This document shows positions 24,396-38,193 of a stretch of 64,000 nucleotides of DNA, piece after piece; the first letter of the stretch is position 1; each line of letters begins with the position of its first letter. The position numbers and the translations under genes were made by a program. Origin of the DNA: Lichina pygmaea (taxonomy: Eukaryota > Ascomycota > Lichinomycetes > Lichinales > Lichinaceae). The stretch spans positions 2,108,001-2,172,000 of the forward strand of contig OY730171.1 of assembly GCA_963422465.1 (NCBI GenBank). Reading direction: 5' to 3'. The notes below the pieces were generated by a model that saw only the letters and a list, made by a program, of their open reading frames with translations, was not told where the DNA came from and searched no databases.

Positions 24396-26281
24396 CTACG
24401 CTAGAGTCCTGGTCACCTCGACATCGATCTTCTTTCCGTGCCCCTGAATCCAGTTCTTCTTCTTGCCCACCTTCTTGATGTCATGAGCCAGCTTCTCGAT
24501 GTGAATGGGCCGTGTCAGGGGACTGTCGCTCTGAAGTTCAATCAGCAGCTTGATCCCAGTTTTCCGTCCCTTTGACCCCAACGTGTGGCTGACTCTCGCG
24601 GTCAAGTTCACACGTGGCGCAGAAACGCCCAGAAACGATGTCGGGTGGAGGACTCCCAGCAGATGGGCGATCCGACCGAGGTACTGAGCCCACCACGCAA
24701 CCTCTGGTCCAACCATGGCTTGCAGCTCTTGCAGGAACTCCTCGTTGTCTGGATCAAGCTTTGCTTTCCATCGCTCCGTGAGCAGCAGGGCTAGAACGGC
24801 TCGATCTTGGTGGCTTAGCCCGTGGGTCTTCGTCAACATCCCGGTTGTGGTGGAGCGCAAGGCTGCCGCAGCTCGTGCATCCTTATTCACCGGATGATGG
24901 TAGAAGACCAAAGAGGCAAAGGCAAGCAGGTGACCTTGATTGATCTGCGCAGGCCACCATTCGAGTTGGGATGCTGTCTGGAGAAGCGAGACTATGACAG
25001 GGGTGCGGCTGTCTTGGAAAGGAGCCGAACCAGTCACCACAGGCGCTTTCGCGCGGACTTCCGCGGGCATGTCGTTGAAAAGCCTGCCTTCGCGAATGCC
25101 GCCTGAGGGGGGTCAGAGACCGTATTCCAGCCAGGACGACAGGAAATCTGATGGCTACGTGCCTTGGCAGAAATGAACATCCCTGACCTCCGGCAGCACG
25201 CCCTGCAGCACGTCCACCAAAAAAATTATAGCCGGTACCTGCTGGGCTCTGCGCTTCGAGATTCGAAAGATCTGATGAAAGTCGGCAATCCGACCAACCT
25301 TCCTCGTGTCAAAGAACTCTGGGCCAGTCGCGCTAAAGCCGTTGATGAGTGGGATCGGATACTCTGAATATTCCGCTCTGGGCAGCTTGCGTAGGCTCAT
25401 GAGAATGTGTCCCCACCCACGAAAGCCGCCGCCGGAGAGGTACAGATTGACGCCTGCACCCGATGCTATCTTGTCCTTGATCTCGTCCGGCAGGTTCAGA
25501 GCCTCGTACGCTGCTTTGAACTCCTTTTCTAGTCTTGATTTGAGTACGTGCCGGTCCTCCTCGGCCAGTAGCTTGGTGAGGATTGCGGCGCCGTAGGGTA
25601 AGCTCTGAGCAGTCTCGTGGCTCGTATCACATCTGCCGTTCTTCGCGATGATCCAGCTTAGCTGCACACTACCTCCTCCGAGATCCATCACCAAGCCCTC
25701 GGCGTGCGTGAGACTACTCGCGATCCCGAATACTCCATAGACTGCCTCGGTCTCCTTGGGAAGGCACGTCAATTTCCACACCGTATTCTTTTCGATGGCA
25801 TTTCGCAACTCGTCCACGTTGAGAGCACTCCTGGTCGCTTCGGTGGCCACAAGGGCCATATCGTCGAGCGAGATTTCAAGCTCTTTGTAGCAGATATACT
25901 GCCACCGATGCAAATTGGCCACAATATTGTCGATCACGTCATCCGGGATGGGACGACGTTCACCCGAGCCATCTCGATGCTGGGCATCATGGACCGATAT
26001 GGCCACACGTTCGAACACAACGGTGGGTAGATTGCGAGCCGTTGGCTCAGACAAGTCCGTGACCGAAAATCGAATGGCATTACTGTGTGTTCGGTCAGTA
26101 TTCCAGCTGTCATGCTGTCGGCGGTGGCCCCAATCATGACTTCATGAGCAGGCTATTGTGTATGATGATGAAAGACCTGACCCTCTCCATCTCCAGTTGA
26201 GGGATCGACTTGCCTGCCAATGTCTACGATCGCCTTCAACTGGGCGCCTCTCACTGACGCCGACACTGGACGTAGCACCAT
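24396..26281 (-). CDS. RTG2: Retrograde regulator RTG2-like, Ppx/GppA phosphatase family
   Basis: A cytoplasmic protein of the actin-like ATPase fold (exopolyphosphatase/GppA family). In yeast, Rtg2 senses mitochondrial dysfunction and releases Rtg1/Rtg3 from Mks1. Three exons: 26281-26214, 26082-25163, 25102-24396, giving 564 residues (yeast Rtg2 588). The start MVLRPVSASVRGAQLKAIVDIGSNAIRFSVTDL carries the phosphate-1 motif, with alanine in place of the usual glycine after GSN. Further on are VMDLGGGSVQLSW, LPYGAA, YLSGGGFRGWGH and VHFCQGGIREGRLF. Both introns begin with GC, not GT (GCAAGT after GGCAG, and GCACGT after CCAAG); these are the only splice choices I found that restore the conserved DIGSN and FCQGGIREG. 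Identity as RTG2 rather than a true exopolyphosphatase follows from the length and the C-terminal domain. Confidence 0.88.
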
Positions 26282-26823
26282 TGTTGAGCGGGTTGGTGGT
26301 CAGCGCAGCGGGGTACAGGAGATGTCCTACAAGACTCCTTAGCTCCAGAGCTAATTAAAGCGAGAAATGTTCATTGGCACAGAGAAATCCGATTTTAACG
26401 CGGCAAGCTCGATTCTACAATGATAGATTGAGAGTCATTATGTAGTCAACCAGACGTCACTTGCATGAAGAATGATGTTTCCACCCTCTGCAAGGCTCTC
26501 AAGAGAAACCGCCTATGGCACGCTATCACGACGGGCCGCTCCTCAAAATCCGAGAATGCCAAAGGCGATGAAAACATGGAAAAGAGATGCGTGAGCGGGT
26601 AGGCTTACGGGAGAGCGCCTGTATTGAAATGACACGATGGATGACGCTGCCTGAACTGGCGTGGCTAGCGTGATGTCTGTGACAGCGAGTTGTTACAGCG
26701 TCCGAATACGTCAGCAAAAAGTTATCCAGATGTGGCCAGATGCAGCGGGTCTCGAAAGAGCGAGAAACGACGCTCGCTTGCCGACGCTGCGAGACGTAGT
26801 CAAGGCCCCTTGTCTTGCTCGAT
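26282..26823. other. Intergenic, promoter of RTG2 and 3' flank of DRN1
   Basis: 540 bp with no recognised gene or repeat. Confidence 0.5.
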
Positions 26824-28591
26824 CTAGAAATTAAATGGCTTGAAGGAAGACTTGAACGTCTCGACGTCTTCGGTTTCTTCGGCCGGGCTTTGCAAACAGT
26901 CCTTCCAGTTGAGCCTGTCCCCCAACCCAAGAAGTTTTGCCATCACCTGGCGTCCAAACTGGAGGCGAAATCGTACGTCTTCCGGGATCGGCAGACGCAA
27001 AAAGATCTCCTCGATCTGGTTGGAGGCACCGTCGGCCACGTCTGTGGTCCGCCTCCCAGATATCCACAGCCGGAAGCAATCCCCCTCGGTATCCATGTCA
27101 TCCAAATGTCCTTTTCTCACCATTTCGAGAGCTGGATAACGCTCATTTTCAGCCTCGACTTTGAACGCTGCTTCGACCAGGCCCTTCTTGACCATTTCGT
27201 TGCCGATCGGCAGAAACTGCCAATGAGTGTGCACTCCCTTTTCGCGGCTTACTTCCCAGGTCACAGTACCGAGCGTACCACCACTCTGCGAATCAACCAT
27301 AGCTTGCAAAGCTTTGCGGTAGCAGTCCATCTCCGTGACCGTGGCGAGCCGTGCTGTAGTATCTGCGATGTCTGTGAGCCTGGGCGAGTGCGGCAGTGGG
27401 ATGATGAGGAGGTGTGTTGAGCCTCGCAGCGAGTCAAAAGTGCTGGACGTTGGAAGTGGACCCCGAGCGCCCGTAAGGTACGACTCCTCGCCGATTGACG
27501 CAATCAGATGTGCTGCCAAGTTGGGGTTGGAGAGGCAAAAGTAGCATTCGTCAGGTCCTGGCGGCGGTGGCCGAGCCCTCTTTGGAGGTCGACGATCCGT
27601 GGATGAGAAGCGCGTATTGAACTCGCTCGACCTCGTCGGTGCCCCTCTCTTTAACATCGAGGAGAACGGAGAAACGGTCGTACCAGGCGGCATGGTGTTC
27701 GCCTGCTCCGCCTTGGGGTCGATCGAGAAAGCATAGAGCCACTTCTGCTTGTTGCCATTCCCGAAGTGAGCGGGGCTGATGAACCGTGTCACGAGAGTTG
27801 TCGACGGCTCATCAGTCGCAACAGGATGGATAAACGGCTCTCGCTCAAAGAAGAACTCCGAACTGCTGAAATGATATCGCGGTTTGAGCTTCGCACATAG
27901 TTCGCTAACAAGATCCGAGCTTGCGGGTTCCTTCGTGCCATCGGGCACAGCGACCGTTGACCCTTTCTGGATAGCTGATGGCCATGTTGAGGTCAACAAA
28001 ATATCGGCAGTATTGGCACCATATAAAGACTTCAAATCGGAAGCGGTAAAAAACGGAGAGTATCGATCCTTAGTGAGTCCAGCTGTCGTCCCGGCGTCCA
28101 AACGACCACCGAGGGCCACGATCTTGACACCATCGGCTGTGCTAAGAACCGTCCGGTTTCCAAGATAGCAAAGATTCTCGCAGACTTCGCCATCCGACGA
28201 GTTCAATTTCTCGACGACACGGCTTGGAAGTGGGCTTCGGTGTACGGTAAAATAGGTGGTCAATGGTACTTTGATTGAGCCGCGGACAAGCTGGGATATC
28301 TGCTCATCATCGGCCTCAGAAGAGCTTGGTTCGCGAAATAGTTCGCCAGCAATGATGGCGAACGAGAAGGAATTCTTTGCATGAAGCTGGTCGAGCTTCT
28401 TGAACACATCTTGAAACTGGCCGTCAACAGGCCCAACGACAATGCTGTGAGTTGAGCCAGGTAAGCAGTCTGACCCCAAAAAACTCGATGTAATAGATGT
28501 AGCAGATGTGACACTCTGCTGGGATCAGAGATAGTATCATGAACTTTGAGAAGAAGGAAAGAGGTGGAACCTACACCTTTATACTCATCAT
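26824..28591 (-). CDS. DRN1: Lariat-debranching cofactor, Drn1/CWF19L1 family
   Basis: A homologue of yeast Drn1 and human CWF19L1, which bind the spliceosome-released lariat and stimulate debranching by Dbr1. The N-terminal metallophosphatase-like fold (SIVVGPVDGQFQDVFKKL, FSFAIIAGELF, CYLGNRTVL) is followed by a CwfJ C-terminal HIT-like part: CYFCLSNPNLAAHLIASIG, HLLIIPLPHSP, and VHTHWQFLPI holding the HxHxQ motif. It ends with FGRQVMAKLLGLGDRLNWKDC. The body exon is 28518-26824. The start is my inference: a 15-bp first exon (28591-28577, MMSIK) spliced by a 58-bp GT..AG intron keeps the frame and gives 569 residues, with about 25 non-conserved residues before SIVVG. No ATG lies upstream in the body frame, so some spliced 5' exon is required. 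Confidence 0.88.
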
Positions 28592-29014
28592 CAGTCACCT
28601 GGAAGAGCTTCGGTTTGGGAATGGAGCACACGGAGGCGTGGGAGGATAGCAGATGTTTACCGTACCATCTACGGTACGGTACGGTACCTTACGGTACGTA
28701 AGCTGCAAGCGCTCAATAGCTGTGTTATAAGTACGGTACCGTATTGTATTACGGTATTCCACCACTTTGAGGTGTCGAAGGGCCGTCGGGGTGTCGAGGA
28801 CTATAATCGTCGCCCTTTACTGTAAGTCTCATGACATCTGCCTACTTGTCGGACGGTACGAAAGCTACTGTACGTGTACATACGTACATACGTACGAGAG
28901 CCTACCGTAAAACCCAGCCAACTCGGCACGGCGTGCGGTGGGGTCAAGATATTCTGAGGACGGCCACCGTTGATCCAGCGTCTCCAGGTTGCGCCAGATT
29001 CTTGGCAAGCCCAC
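28592..29014. promoter_or_regulatory. Divergent promoter region DRN1/UTP20, GTAC-rich
   Basis: About 420 bp between two genes transcribed away from each other, both acting on RNA processing. GGTACGG/CCGTACC words are packed at about 28662-28705, 28728-28760 and 28855-28895. A shared promoter is inferred from the arrangement only. Confidence 0.5.
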
Positions 29015-32000
29015 ATGAGGATGGAGTGGGTCGAGGGAGAAGACGTGTCTGCGGAGGAAACAGTCCAGCATCGGCAACCCAGAACTCATCGATACGAATC
29101 GTTTTCGCAGCGGATTGCCAAGTTCAAGGTCGAGCCCGTCTTTCGACAAAGAAATGGAGCCCTTGATATCAGCGGCGAATCGCCAACGGCGTCTTTCTTT
29201 CAGCACGGTCTGGAGTACTGGATGGATCTAAACACATCCGCCAACTTCTCCAATTTTGTTCGAGAGCTCTCGCCCTGGTGTAGCAGTCTGCCGCAGATCC
29301 TCCACTTTGAGCAGACGATATTCGATGCCTTGATCCGCTACATCGAAAAGAGAGATGCCTTGTCCCTGGAGCCTCTACTCAAACTGATGGTGGAGTTCGC
29401 ACGAGATATTGGCACACGCTTTGAAAAATACTTTGGTCCGACGGTCTCCCTGCTCTCTTCGCTGGCTGCTCGCCATACCTCTGTGGATGTCATCGAATGG
29501 AGCTTTAACTGCCTCGCATGTTTGTTCAAGTACCTCTCGAGATTGCTGGTCCCGGATCTTAGGCCAACTTACGGCCTGATGGCGCCTCTCCTCGGGAGGG
29601 AGCATCAAAAGCCCTTCGTCACCCAATTCGCTGCCGAGGCAATGGCTCACTTGACGAGAAAGGCGGCGGCGGCGACATGTCGAAACAACGGGGCCCCTCT
29701 ACAAACGCTGCTCGAGTGCGTCTTCGTAGACTTGCATTCCGCAAAGGACTCGGCTGAGTTCAAGGAATACCAGCGCGGTTTGGTTCTGATGTTGTCGGCT
29801 GCCGCCAAGGGCGTCAAGGGAGTCATGCATTCCTCTGCTCCCCTACTGCTGGAGTCTATGCTGCAGACCCTCTCAGAAGTGGGAGTTGAGACGGGTTTTG
29901 TCGGAGAGGAGACTCTTCAGGGGACTGTCTTGTCACTTGTTTGTCATGTCGAGGTTGATGGCAGCCATCCAGCTCTTCTTCTAGTCCAAACCACGTTGGA
30001 CGTTCCTCTTGAGAGTATCTCGGCTGAGAACATCAGGATAGCGGCGACCCTCTTGCTTACGATTTTGGGAGCGAAGAAAGGCTCTAGAGTCAAATCCTGG
30101 TCGACTGTCTTGGACACGCTCAAGACTCTCGTCGATGTTGTTGATTTTGTTGGCGATAGAGTCAGCGATGAAACTCTCTGGCGCACATGCATGGTCGCCG
30201 CTGTGGCTCTACAGCAGTCCCCTCTGGATTCTTCGATGCCGTTTCTCGGCCGTCTGCTGCCAGTCATCAGCGGAGAGCGCTTCCGCCCCCATTTTCTGGC
30301 ATTTTGTTCGTTCTTTCACAAAATTGGACCGGAGAGATTCCAGTCAACTGTGCTTCCCTACTTCAGGAGGTAGTATTCTCCACTTGACCCTTCCCGCAAG
30401 AATAACGTTTCTAACTAGGATCACTTGCTGGTAGGTTTGTCGTCGGTCACTGGTCGGACTGCCAGACGAGCATCTCCATGCTATTGCCCAAACTCATCGA
30501 TCCGGCGTCAACTACCGCCAAAGATCAATCGATAATCTGCCCCTTGGAATTGCAATCTTCGCTGGTTGTATCGTTTGAGCATCTGACTGCAACGGTGGAG
30601 ATCCCGACCTGCGGTAGCGCAGAAGGTCTGATCCATTCTGGCAAAGCCTACGGCTATACTACCATCCTCCCCCTTTTGGCACTCGACCGGAAGGCTTTGG
30701 ACAGTATTCGGAATTCTCTGGCGAAGTTGGTCCATGTGACGCTCCTCTCGGATGATATTGACAAAGACATTGTCGATTTCGCGTTGGGCGCGGGATTTAT
30801 ATGTTACATGGAAACATCCAAAACGACAGACGATGTTGACATGACCATATGTCATGCTCTCCTTTCCCAAGGCCATCGATTTGAGTCGTTACCGTCCTTT
30901 TTGCAGGCCGTTCATGACTACATCGTCGCAATTTCCAGGTGCGTAAAGCACCAAATCCGCGTTAAAGATACCCGCTCACGATCGGTAGTCGATTGCAGGT
31001 TGACGAGAATGCGGCAATGCCTTGGCTTGAGAGTCTGGTGCAAAACCTCTCCGGGCCGTCACATTCCGTTCGTCTGCTGTCACTCCGCATTCTCAATCAG
31101 TTCCATCGAGCTCTTTACAAGAAAGAGTCGTCTGAGCTCACGCTGGCTGCAAAGATCGAAGACACCCCTCTTGGCATAAATACCGTTAGGACTCTCTCCT
31201 TACAGATCAGGTCCCAAGCCCTTAGCTTCACCGAGGGCAGCGCTCCTCCGTTCATCAAAAAGGCCTTGGCACGTCATGTATGCGGTCTCCTACGTCTGAG
31301 ATCGTCACAGATCGAAAAAGACGCTTATGCCGCCATTGTTTCGGTCGCCGACACCGACCTTGGAGAACAAGAAGTCTCTGACGTGAGTTTCTCCTGGATT
31401 GAAGAGCAAACGGGGCCACAGAGGTCGCCAACAGCTCGGCGCAGCACTAGAGCGACTCCCCAGCAATTTGCAGACTTTGAAGACTCACATCTTCTACGCC
31501 TGAATGCGCTCGCTCGAGAAGTTGCCACCGAGCTAGCAGACGCACCTGCTCTGCTTCGGAGAAATTGCGAAGAAGCGCACGTACGAGCTGCGACGACTGG
31601 GCAGAGTGCAAGATTACTGGCTTGCGGAATCTTTGCACGCCTGCCGCAGCTGGTCGAAAGGAGATCTCGTCGATTTGTTCCGCTATTTCTGAGTGGACGC
31701 TCAGCTGGAGATCGACCTTCACCAACCGCATATCAGAGCGCCCCTGCTCTTGAACAAGCCTGGTCTCGGAAGGAGCAGAGATCAATGGTTGGCGTATTTG
31801 CAGCCACCAGGAATCCCAAGGCTCTATATCGATCATCCGACGTCTATACGAAGCTTCTAGAGTACCTAGCCAATGGCGACATTGACATGCAAAAGTCGGT
31901 CTTGGAGGCTATATTGGCATGGAAGGATCCCAGAATTATGCCATACAAAGATCATTTACGAGGAATTCTCGACGAGACGCAGTTCAGGGACGAGATTGTC

Positions 32001-35000
32001 AGCTTCATGCAGGGACTCCCCGATCGCCAGAACGTGAAAGCTGAGGATCGTAAGGAGTTCATGTCTTTGGCGTTGAGAGTACTTTACGGAATCTCTATCG
32101 CCCGCAAGGGAACGGCCAGTGGGAACAAGAATTTAGAAGCAAAGAGAAGACTTGTGTTGAAGACTCTTGCATCAGCCTCCAGCGAGGAGCTGAGACTCTT
32201 CATACACATTGCGATCACCCCGCTGGACGATTTGGGCTTGTTTCGGAACGACAGCATCTGTCGTGACCAGATCGAGGAATTACACGTTCCCGCGAAGAGG
32301 GAGATTGGCATTGTGAAGATGGTTGAGGATATGCTTCAGGTTCTCGGTCCGAAGCTTATGCCGCTAGCAGACATTCTACTCGAGCCGGTGGTTCATTGTC
32401 TCGTGGATGCGACTGTCCACCGATCGGTGGACGATTTCGAGCTCTCCTCTATCGCAGCATCCTCGCAATCAGCGTTGTTCAAGTCGTTACGCCAGAGCGG
32501 GTATCAATGTCTCAACCTCATGTTCGCCCGATTTGTAGGGTTCGACTGGAAGCCGTACATGCCAAAGCTATTTCGCATGGTGATTGAGCCACGAATAGAG
32601 AAGCTGGCGCGTGAGACTGCACAGGCACCCTCTGGACTCCTTCGTGTCTTCGTGACCTGGTCTTGCTCGATCGATCAGGTGTTCTTTCTCTCGGAGTATC
32701 ATGACGGCTTACTGGCAAGAGTCTCCGAATGCCTGGTCATTCCTTCGGCGAAGGACGAGGTCAAAAAGTGCACTTTTAAGATTCTCAATAACATACTTCG
32801 GCTGCTTGAAGCACCAGACACTGCCTCGACGGACCTCCGAGACCGTATCAAGATGGAGATAGTCCGGCGCAACGTTGCGGTTTGGGTATCGCGCGTGGGG
32901 GAAGTCTTGAGAAGTTCGCCGAGTAAAGATCTCATCGAGGCCGGGGCGGAGTTACTCACTCGAATCGCGCCCTTTGCGGCTGGGCTGTCTGAGATTCGAA
33001 CCGTCACGGAGAGCTTAGTGCATCTTCTCCAGCAGCCTCCACGGCTTGTGAGCATCAAGGTCAAAGTCTCTTTGCTACAGTGTCTCGAGGCCTTTGTGCC
33101 TCTTCTCCGGATCTACGAAGACGAGCTCTTGTTTTCAAAAATATTGACGACACTGTCAGTGCTCTTTGGCTCGATCAGAGACCACTCGAGCCGGCTACGC
33201 ACATCGCGGATTTTGGAGTTGCTGGCCGACCAGGACACACCTCTGCACGAGATGGCGAAGATCTGCAGCGCTCTCAACTCCTTCTCCTCCGCCAGGCTTG
33301 ATGAGCCAGATTTCGAGAAGCGAATAAAAGCTTACGACGCCATCGGTTCCGAGAGCCTTGCGCAAACTTCGATTAGATATTGGCGCCCCGTCATCTATAA
33401 CCTACTCTTTTTCTTACGCGACAGCGAGGACTTTGCGCTTCGAACAAATTCATCGCACGCCCTTCGGCGATTCCTGCAGAACGACGTCTTGTTCAAGCAG
33501 GATGAGGCTGCCTTCACTGAGCTTGTCGCCCACACCATCCTCCCGGCTTTGCAGCATGGAGCACTGGAAGAGTCAGAGTCGGTTAGAACCGAGCACGTCA
33601 GCGTCATGGCCGACGTTGTTCAAACTTTGCCTTCCCTCCCCGACATTCAAGGCCTACAAGCTCTCCTTGCAGGCGGGGACGAAGAAGCTTCCTTCTTCAA
33701 TAACATACTGCATATCCAGCAACATCGGCGCATTAGGGCGCTTCGGCGTCTCTCCACCGAGGCAGTGAAAGGACAGTTTGGAAGTGTCACGATATGTCAG
33801 TTCCTAATGCCATTGGTGGAGCACTTCATATTCCAAGCGAAGGACAACGAGAAGATGCATAACCTCGCAGCAGAAGCAGTCTCAACTACTGGTGTGCTCG
33901 TGGAATGGACTGAATGGCGGAACTACAAGCTGTATCTCAAAAAGATCATTGACAGCTTCTCGCCTGACAAAGAGCCGGAGCGGGTCTCGATCAAACTTCT
34001 CGCAGCTCTGGCGGACGCTCTTGGGAGGGCAGACGCGGTACGAAAGACTGATCTGCCAGCGGCGCTCGAAACTACTCGTGACAAAAGCGGTGCCGAACAA
34101 GCCACCGAGAAGGATGGTGAGGCATCAGCCCACCAAGCCATCAGCCGTCTCGCTCTTACCATACCGCCTTCCACAAAGCTCGCTGAGGAATTGACGTCGA
34201 AGAGTTTCCTCCCGCGCTTGTCCACGTTTCTGCATAACAAAGACGAATCGGTTGTCAGCCTTCGCATCCACACCGCCGTTACCTATGTTAAGCTCGTCAA
34301 GCTGTTCCCGTTGGAGGGCCTATCACTACACCTGCCGCCCGTGCTGACTGACATATGCCATATCTTGCGCAGTCGGGCCTCTGAGTCCAGAGACATGACA
34401 AGGCGAACCTTGGCAGAGATTGCAGCGCAGCTAGGACCAGACTCATTCGCGTTCATTCTGAGGGAGCTGAAGGTAGCACTTACCAGGGGATATCAGCTAC
34501 ATGTTCTGTCGTTTACTCTTCACTCTCTGCTTCTCGCGGTCACACCGCACCTGCAACCGGGCGCGCTAGACTATTGCCTACCACAGATTGTGCAGATCAT
34601 CATGGACGATATCTTTGGCACCGTCGGCAAAGAAAAGGATTCGGCGGACTACATCAGTAGCATGAAAGAGGTCAAGAACAGCAAGAGCTACGACTCAATG
34701 GAGGTAATTACAAAGGTTACGACCATGCGCCATCTGTCCAGTTTGACCAAGCCGGTTCAAGCCATCCTTCAACAAAGTTTGAGTCTGTCTTTGATGAGAA
34801 AGGTCGATGAGTTGCTGCGCCGGATCTCGACGGGTATCTCACAGAACGCCTCGTTGCAGAACCAAAGTCTTCTGGTGTTCTGCTACGACCTCCTTACCCA
34901 GGTTCTCGCTTCCCCTTGCGACACTGGACAGCCAAGAGATCTCGAGAAGAGTGGTCCACATAGACACAGGGCAGCTACAGAAAAGCCAAAGTACTTTCGC

Positions 35001-37022
35001 GGAACTGGCAGCCGTCAATCTTACGAGTTCAAACTTGCTTGTTTTGCGCTGGACGTCCTGCGCAATTCGCTACACAAGCAACAAGAGCTGAAAAGTCCGT
35101 CGTCAGTGGAAGGCCTACTTCCCGTCATCAACGATTGCTTGCTCTCCAGCTACGAGGAGGTCAAGATCTCCGCCCTGCGTCTCCTCCAGGTTTTTGTACG
35201 GGTGCCCTCCCGTCAGATTGACCGAAATTTCATGGTGTACTTCTCGGAGGCTGTTGAGGCTGTCAGATCCTCGCCAACCACAAACAGCGACCTTGCACAG
35301 GCGGCCATCAAGCTCATAACAGCCATTCTACGAGACCGACGCCATGTCGATTACCCTGCAAAGATGGATGCGCAGGTCACGTATCTTCTGCAACGGCTGA
35401 AGCAGGATATCGACGAGCCCAGTCGGCAAGGAGCAACCTTCGCCTTCTTGAAAGCAGTCTTGTCACGGAAAATCCTCGTCCCAGAGGTATACGAGGTCAT
35501 GGACATGGTATCTTCGGTCATGGTCACGAGTCACGGGCGAGAAACAAGAGACCTTGCGCGCGGCGTCTACCTCGATTTCATGATGGAGTATCCACAGGGA
35601 AAGAACCGCTTTGCCAAGCAGTTGGTATTCCTGGTCAAGAATTTGGAGTTTCAGTACCCCGAAGGACGCCGGTGCATCCTCGAAGTCGTTCATTTCCTCT
35701 TCTCGAAAGTGGGCGACACCCTGATCCAACAGATTCTCGTTACCTTTATGGTTCCTCTTGTCATGGTACTTGTCAACGACGACGACTCGGAGTGTCGAGA
35801 AATGGCCGGCGTGCTGATCAAACAGCTCTTTGAGCGGGCGGACGACGAGAAAACGCAGCTTTTCGAGTCCAACCTACAGACGTGGGTCGGCCAAGATGAG
35901 AATCCGATTCTGGTGCGGGCTGCTATTCAGTGCTATCTCTCCTACTTCGAATGCCGTAGCTCCGAGGGGCGCCGGCAGATCCCCGTTCTGTCTCGACGGC
36001 TGGAAGGGCTTCTTCGGGCAAAGTCTTCATCTGGCAGACATGAAGAATGGGAGGTCGTCTATTTCGCATTACGTCTACTTCTGCAATGGTGCCAACTCTA
36101 CCCTGACACGATGTACCGCACCAACTCAGCCGGCATCTGGACTTGTGTCGAAGGCTGCCTCTCGTTTCCGCACAATTGGGTCAAGCTCTACGCCACAAAG
36201 CTCCTCGGGTCCTACTTCGCCGAGGTCGCCCGGCTGAATCCTGACGGTGCCGCCCAAAGATTACCTAGTGCAGGCCCTGGAGATCTTCCACTCGACAGAG
36301 GAACGCTGCTGGGCTTGACGAGGCGACACCTGCAGATCATGGAGGCTCGACCTCTCGGTCAGGATCTCGCGACGCAGGTCGTACGAAACTTGGTTTTCCT
36401 TGTCGGCTACCTAGCCTCTGATGAGCCGTCGCTCGATCATGACAGCTCCGACGAGCGTTTTAATGGTTTGGACGACGAACCAACGGACGTCATGGACCGG
36501 GAGACAGAAGAACCCGACACGTTGGTCATTCCGCAGATCTTCTCGCGCCTCTCTCGGATTCTTCGACGGGATCTCGACCCGCCCAAGCGCGAATTCCTCG
36601 TCCCAAAGATGGCGTCGCTCCAACTTATTGCCGCGCTGTGCACTCAGCTCTCCACCACCGTCCTCCTGCCATCCCTGTCGACAATACTAGCTGCGGTACA
36701 CCACCTGACCGATGAGACCGTCGTGGTGCCTCGATCATCGGAGGGGGAATTCTCGTCGGACTACGAGGCGCTTCAAGCGACGGCACACGAGCTGATGGAG
36801 CTGCTACGGAAGACCGTCGGCGCCAAGGAGCTCATGACTCAGCAGCAGAAGACACGCGAGCTGATCAGCGACCGCCGCGACGAACGCAGACGGAAGCGGA
36901 AGATCGACGCCGTCAACGATCCAGACCTCGTGCTCAGGCAGAAACGCAAGAAGGACCTCAAGAAGAAGGTCAAGCGCAAGGAACACTCGATGGAGCAGAG
37001 AGGTCGGAGACGAGGTTGGTAG
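29015..37022 (+). CDS. UTP20: U3 snoRNP / SSU processome component Utp20 (DRIM)
   Basis: A giant HEAT-repeat scaffold of the small-subunit processome, needed for 18S rRNA maturation in the nucleolus. Exons: 29015-30369, 30435-30942, 30999-37022, giving 2628 residues (yeast Utp20 2493). Start: the first in-frame ATG before the conserved HRYESFSQRIAKFKVEP segment; an additional upstream exon cannot be excluded. N-terminal NTSANFSNFVRELSPWCSSLPQIL and the DRIM-type helical repeats run through the whole protein. Introns join FRR|FVVGHWSDCQTS and ISRC|VDENAAMPW. The last 70 residues are strongly basic and probably coiled (QQQKTRELISDRRDERRRKRK, then KKDLKKKVKRKE), as is usual for nucleolar Utp20. 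It is divergently arranged with DRN1. Confidence 0.95.
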
Positions 37023-38193
37023 AGATGTACTTTTGTTTTTCACCGGCCCTGCGTTGTCGATGAATGGAAGAGTGCCGCAAAGCGAATAGGGGACCACGTT
37101 CTTCTCTCTTCTCTCTTTCTCAACGTTCCTAGATAGGAAATCATCACTATATCAATAGATACACACTCCAAACCTCTATTCAGACCTAGTCATGTGTCCT
37201 TCAAATGCCCAGCCATACCCCAGCCATACCTTTCTGTCTTTTCATCTCTCAATGCTTGTACTAGAGCGCCCAGAAGATTCTGCACGCAAAGACTCCGGAT
37301 GTATGCCGCTCGATCGTGTGTGCTGCACTATGTTTACAAGATAGGTTTTCTTGTGAAATTTTGATGTGTGGACTTGCGTACGTGTGTCCTTGGATGCACG
37401 GCCTTTGGTGCATGGCCTTGGACGTGTGGCTTTCAATGTGTGAATGTATGGAAAGCCTATGGTAGCCCAAGGGGGTTGTGAAGTCTGTAAGCCTGCAGTG
37501 TTTACACTTGGAAGCTTGCATGCCCACAAACACACATGCCCGAAAACACATAAGCCCACAAGGGAGTAGAGTGTGCAGAGCTCACACGGTAGAGAAAGAC
37601 CAAGCCTGACTTGACCAAACTCGACCCAACTCAACACAAGTCAGACCAGCTCGATCCAACTCAACCCAACCTTCTAAGAAGTGCATTGATGCCTAAGCTT
37701 GCCTAGCAAGTCTACACATGTCCCTAGTAACCTAACCATACAGTATTTCTTTCATATATTTGACAAGGAAAGAACGCTCACCGATCTCTTCCTCCCCTTC
37801 CACCTCTCACCTCTCACCCCTCACCCCTCGCCCTCATGCCGATTCCATCACAGCTAGATGTTCCAGGCTGGACCAAGTTGGGCCAATGTCGTTCCCAGTT
37901 TGCCGGCATCCCAGCTTCTTCTTGAAGTTACTCCCCTCGTCTTGTTATAGACAGACAGAAAATGAAGGACAAGACCAACGAAGCTTAGAGCCTATCCGTA
38001 CCTCCCCCTCTTGCCTTTGAGGGTTTCTAGAACTATTTAGATGGCCGAGGTGGCGAAATATCGGCTCTCACTGGATGAGTCTGTCCTGGCCGTCCATCCT
38101 TTCTTTAGGGACGAGCAGGGTCGTTCTCTGACAGAGTGGAATTGTTTTTCGCATGAAGTAGAGTAGGGGCAAGCATCATGGCTTTTGGGTAGA
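37023..38193. other. Convergent intergenic region UTP20/TIM15
   Basis: No gene recognised. Around 37370-37560 are loosely repeated TGTG/CATGGCCTTGG words. Around 37600-37675 is a degenerate ACTCGACCCA-type repeat. These look like decayed short tandem repeats. Confidence 0.5.
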
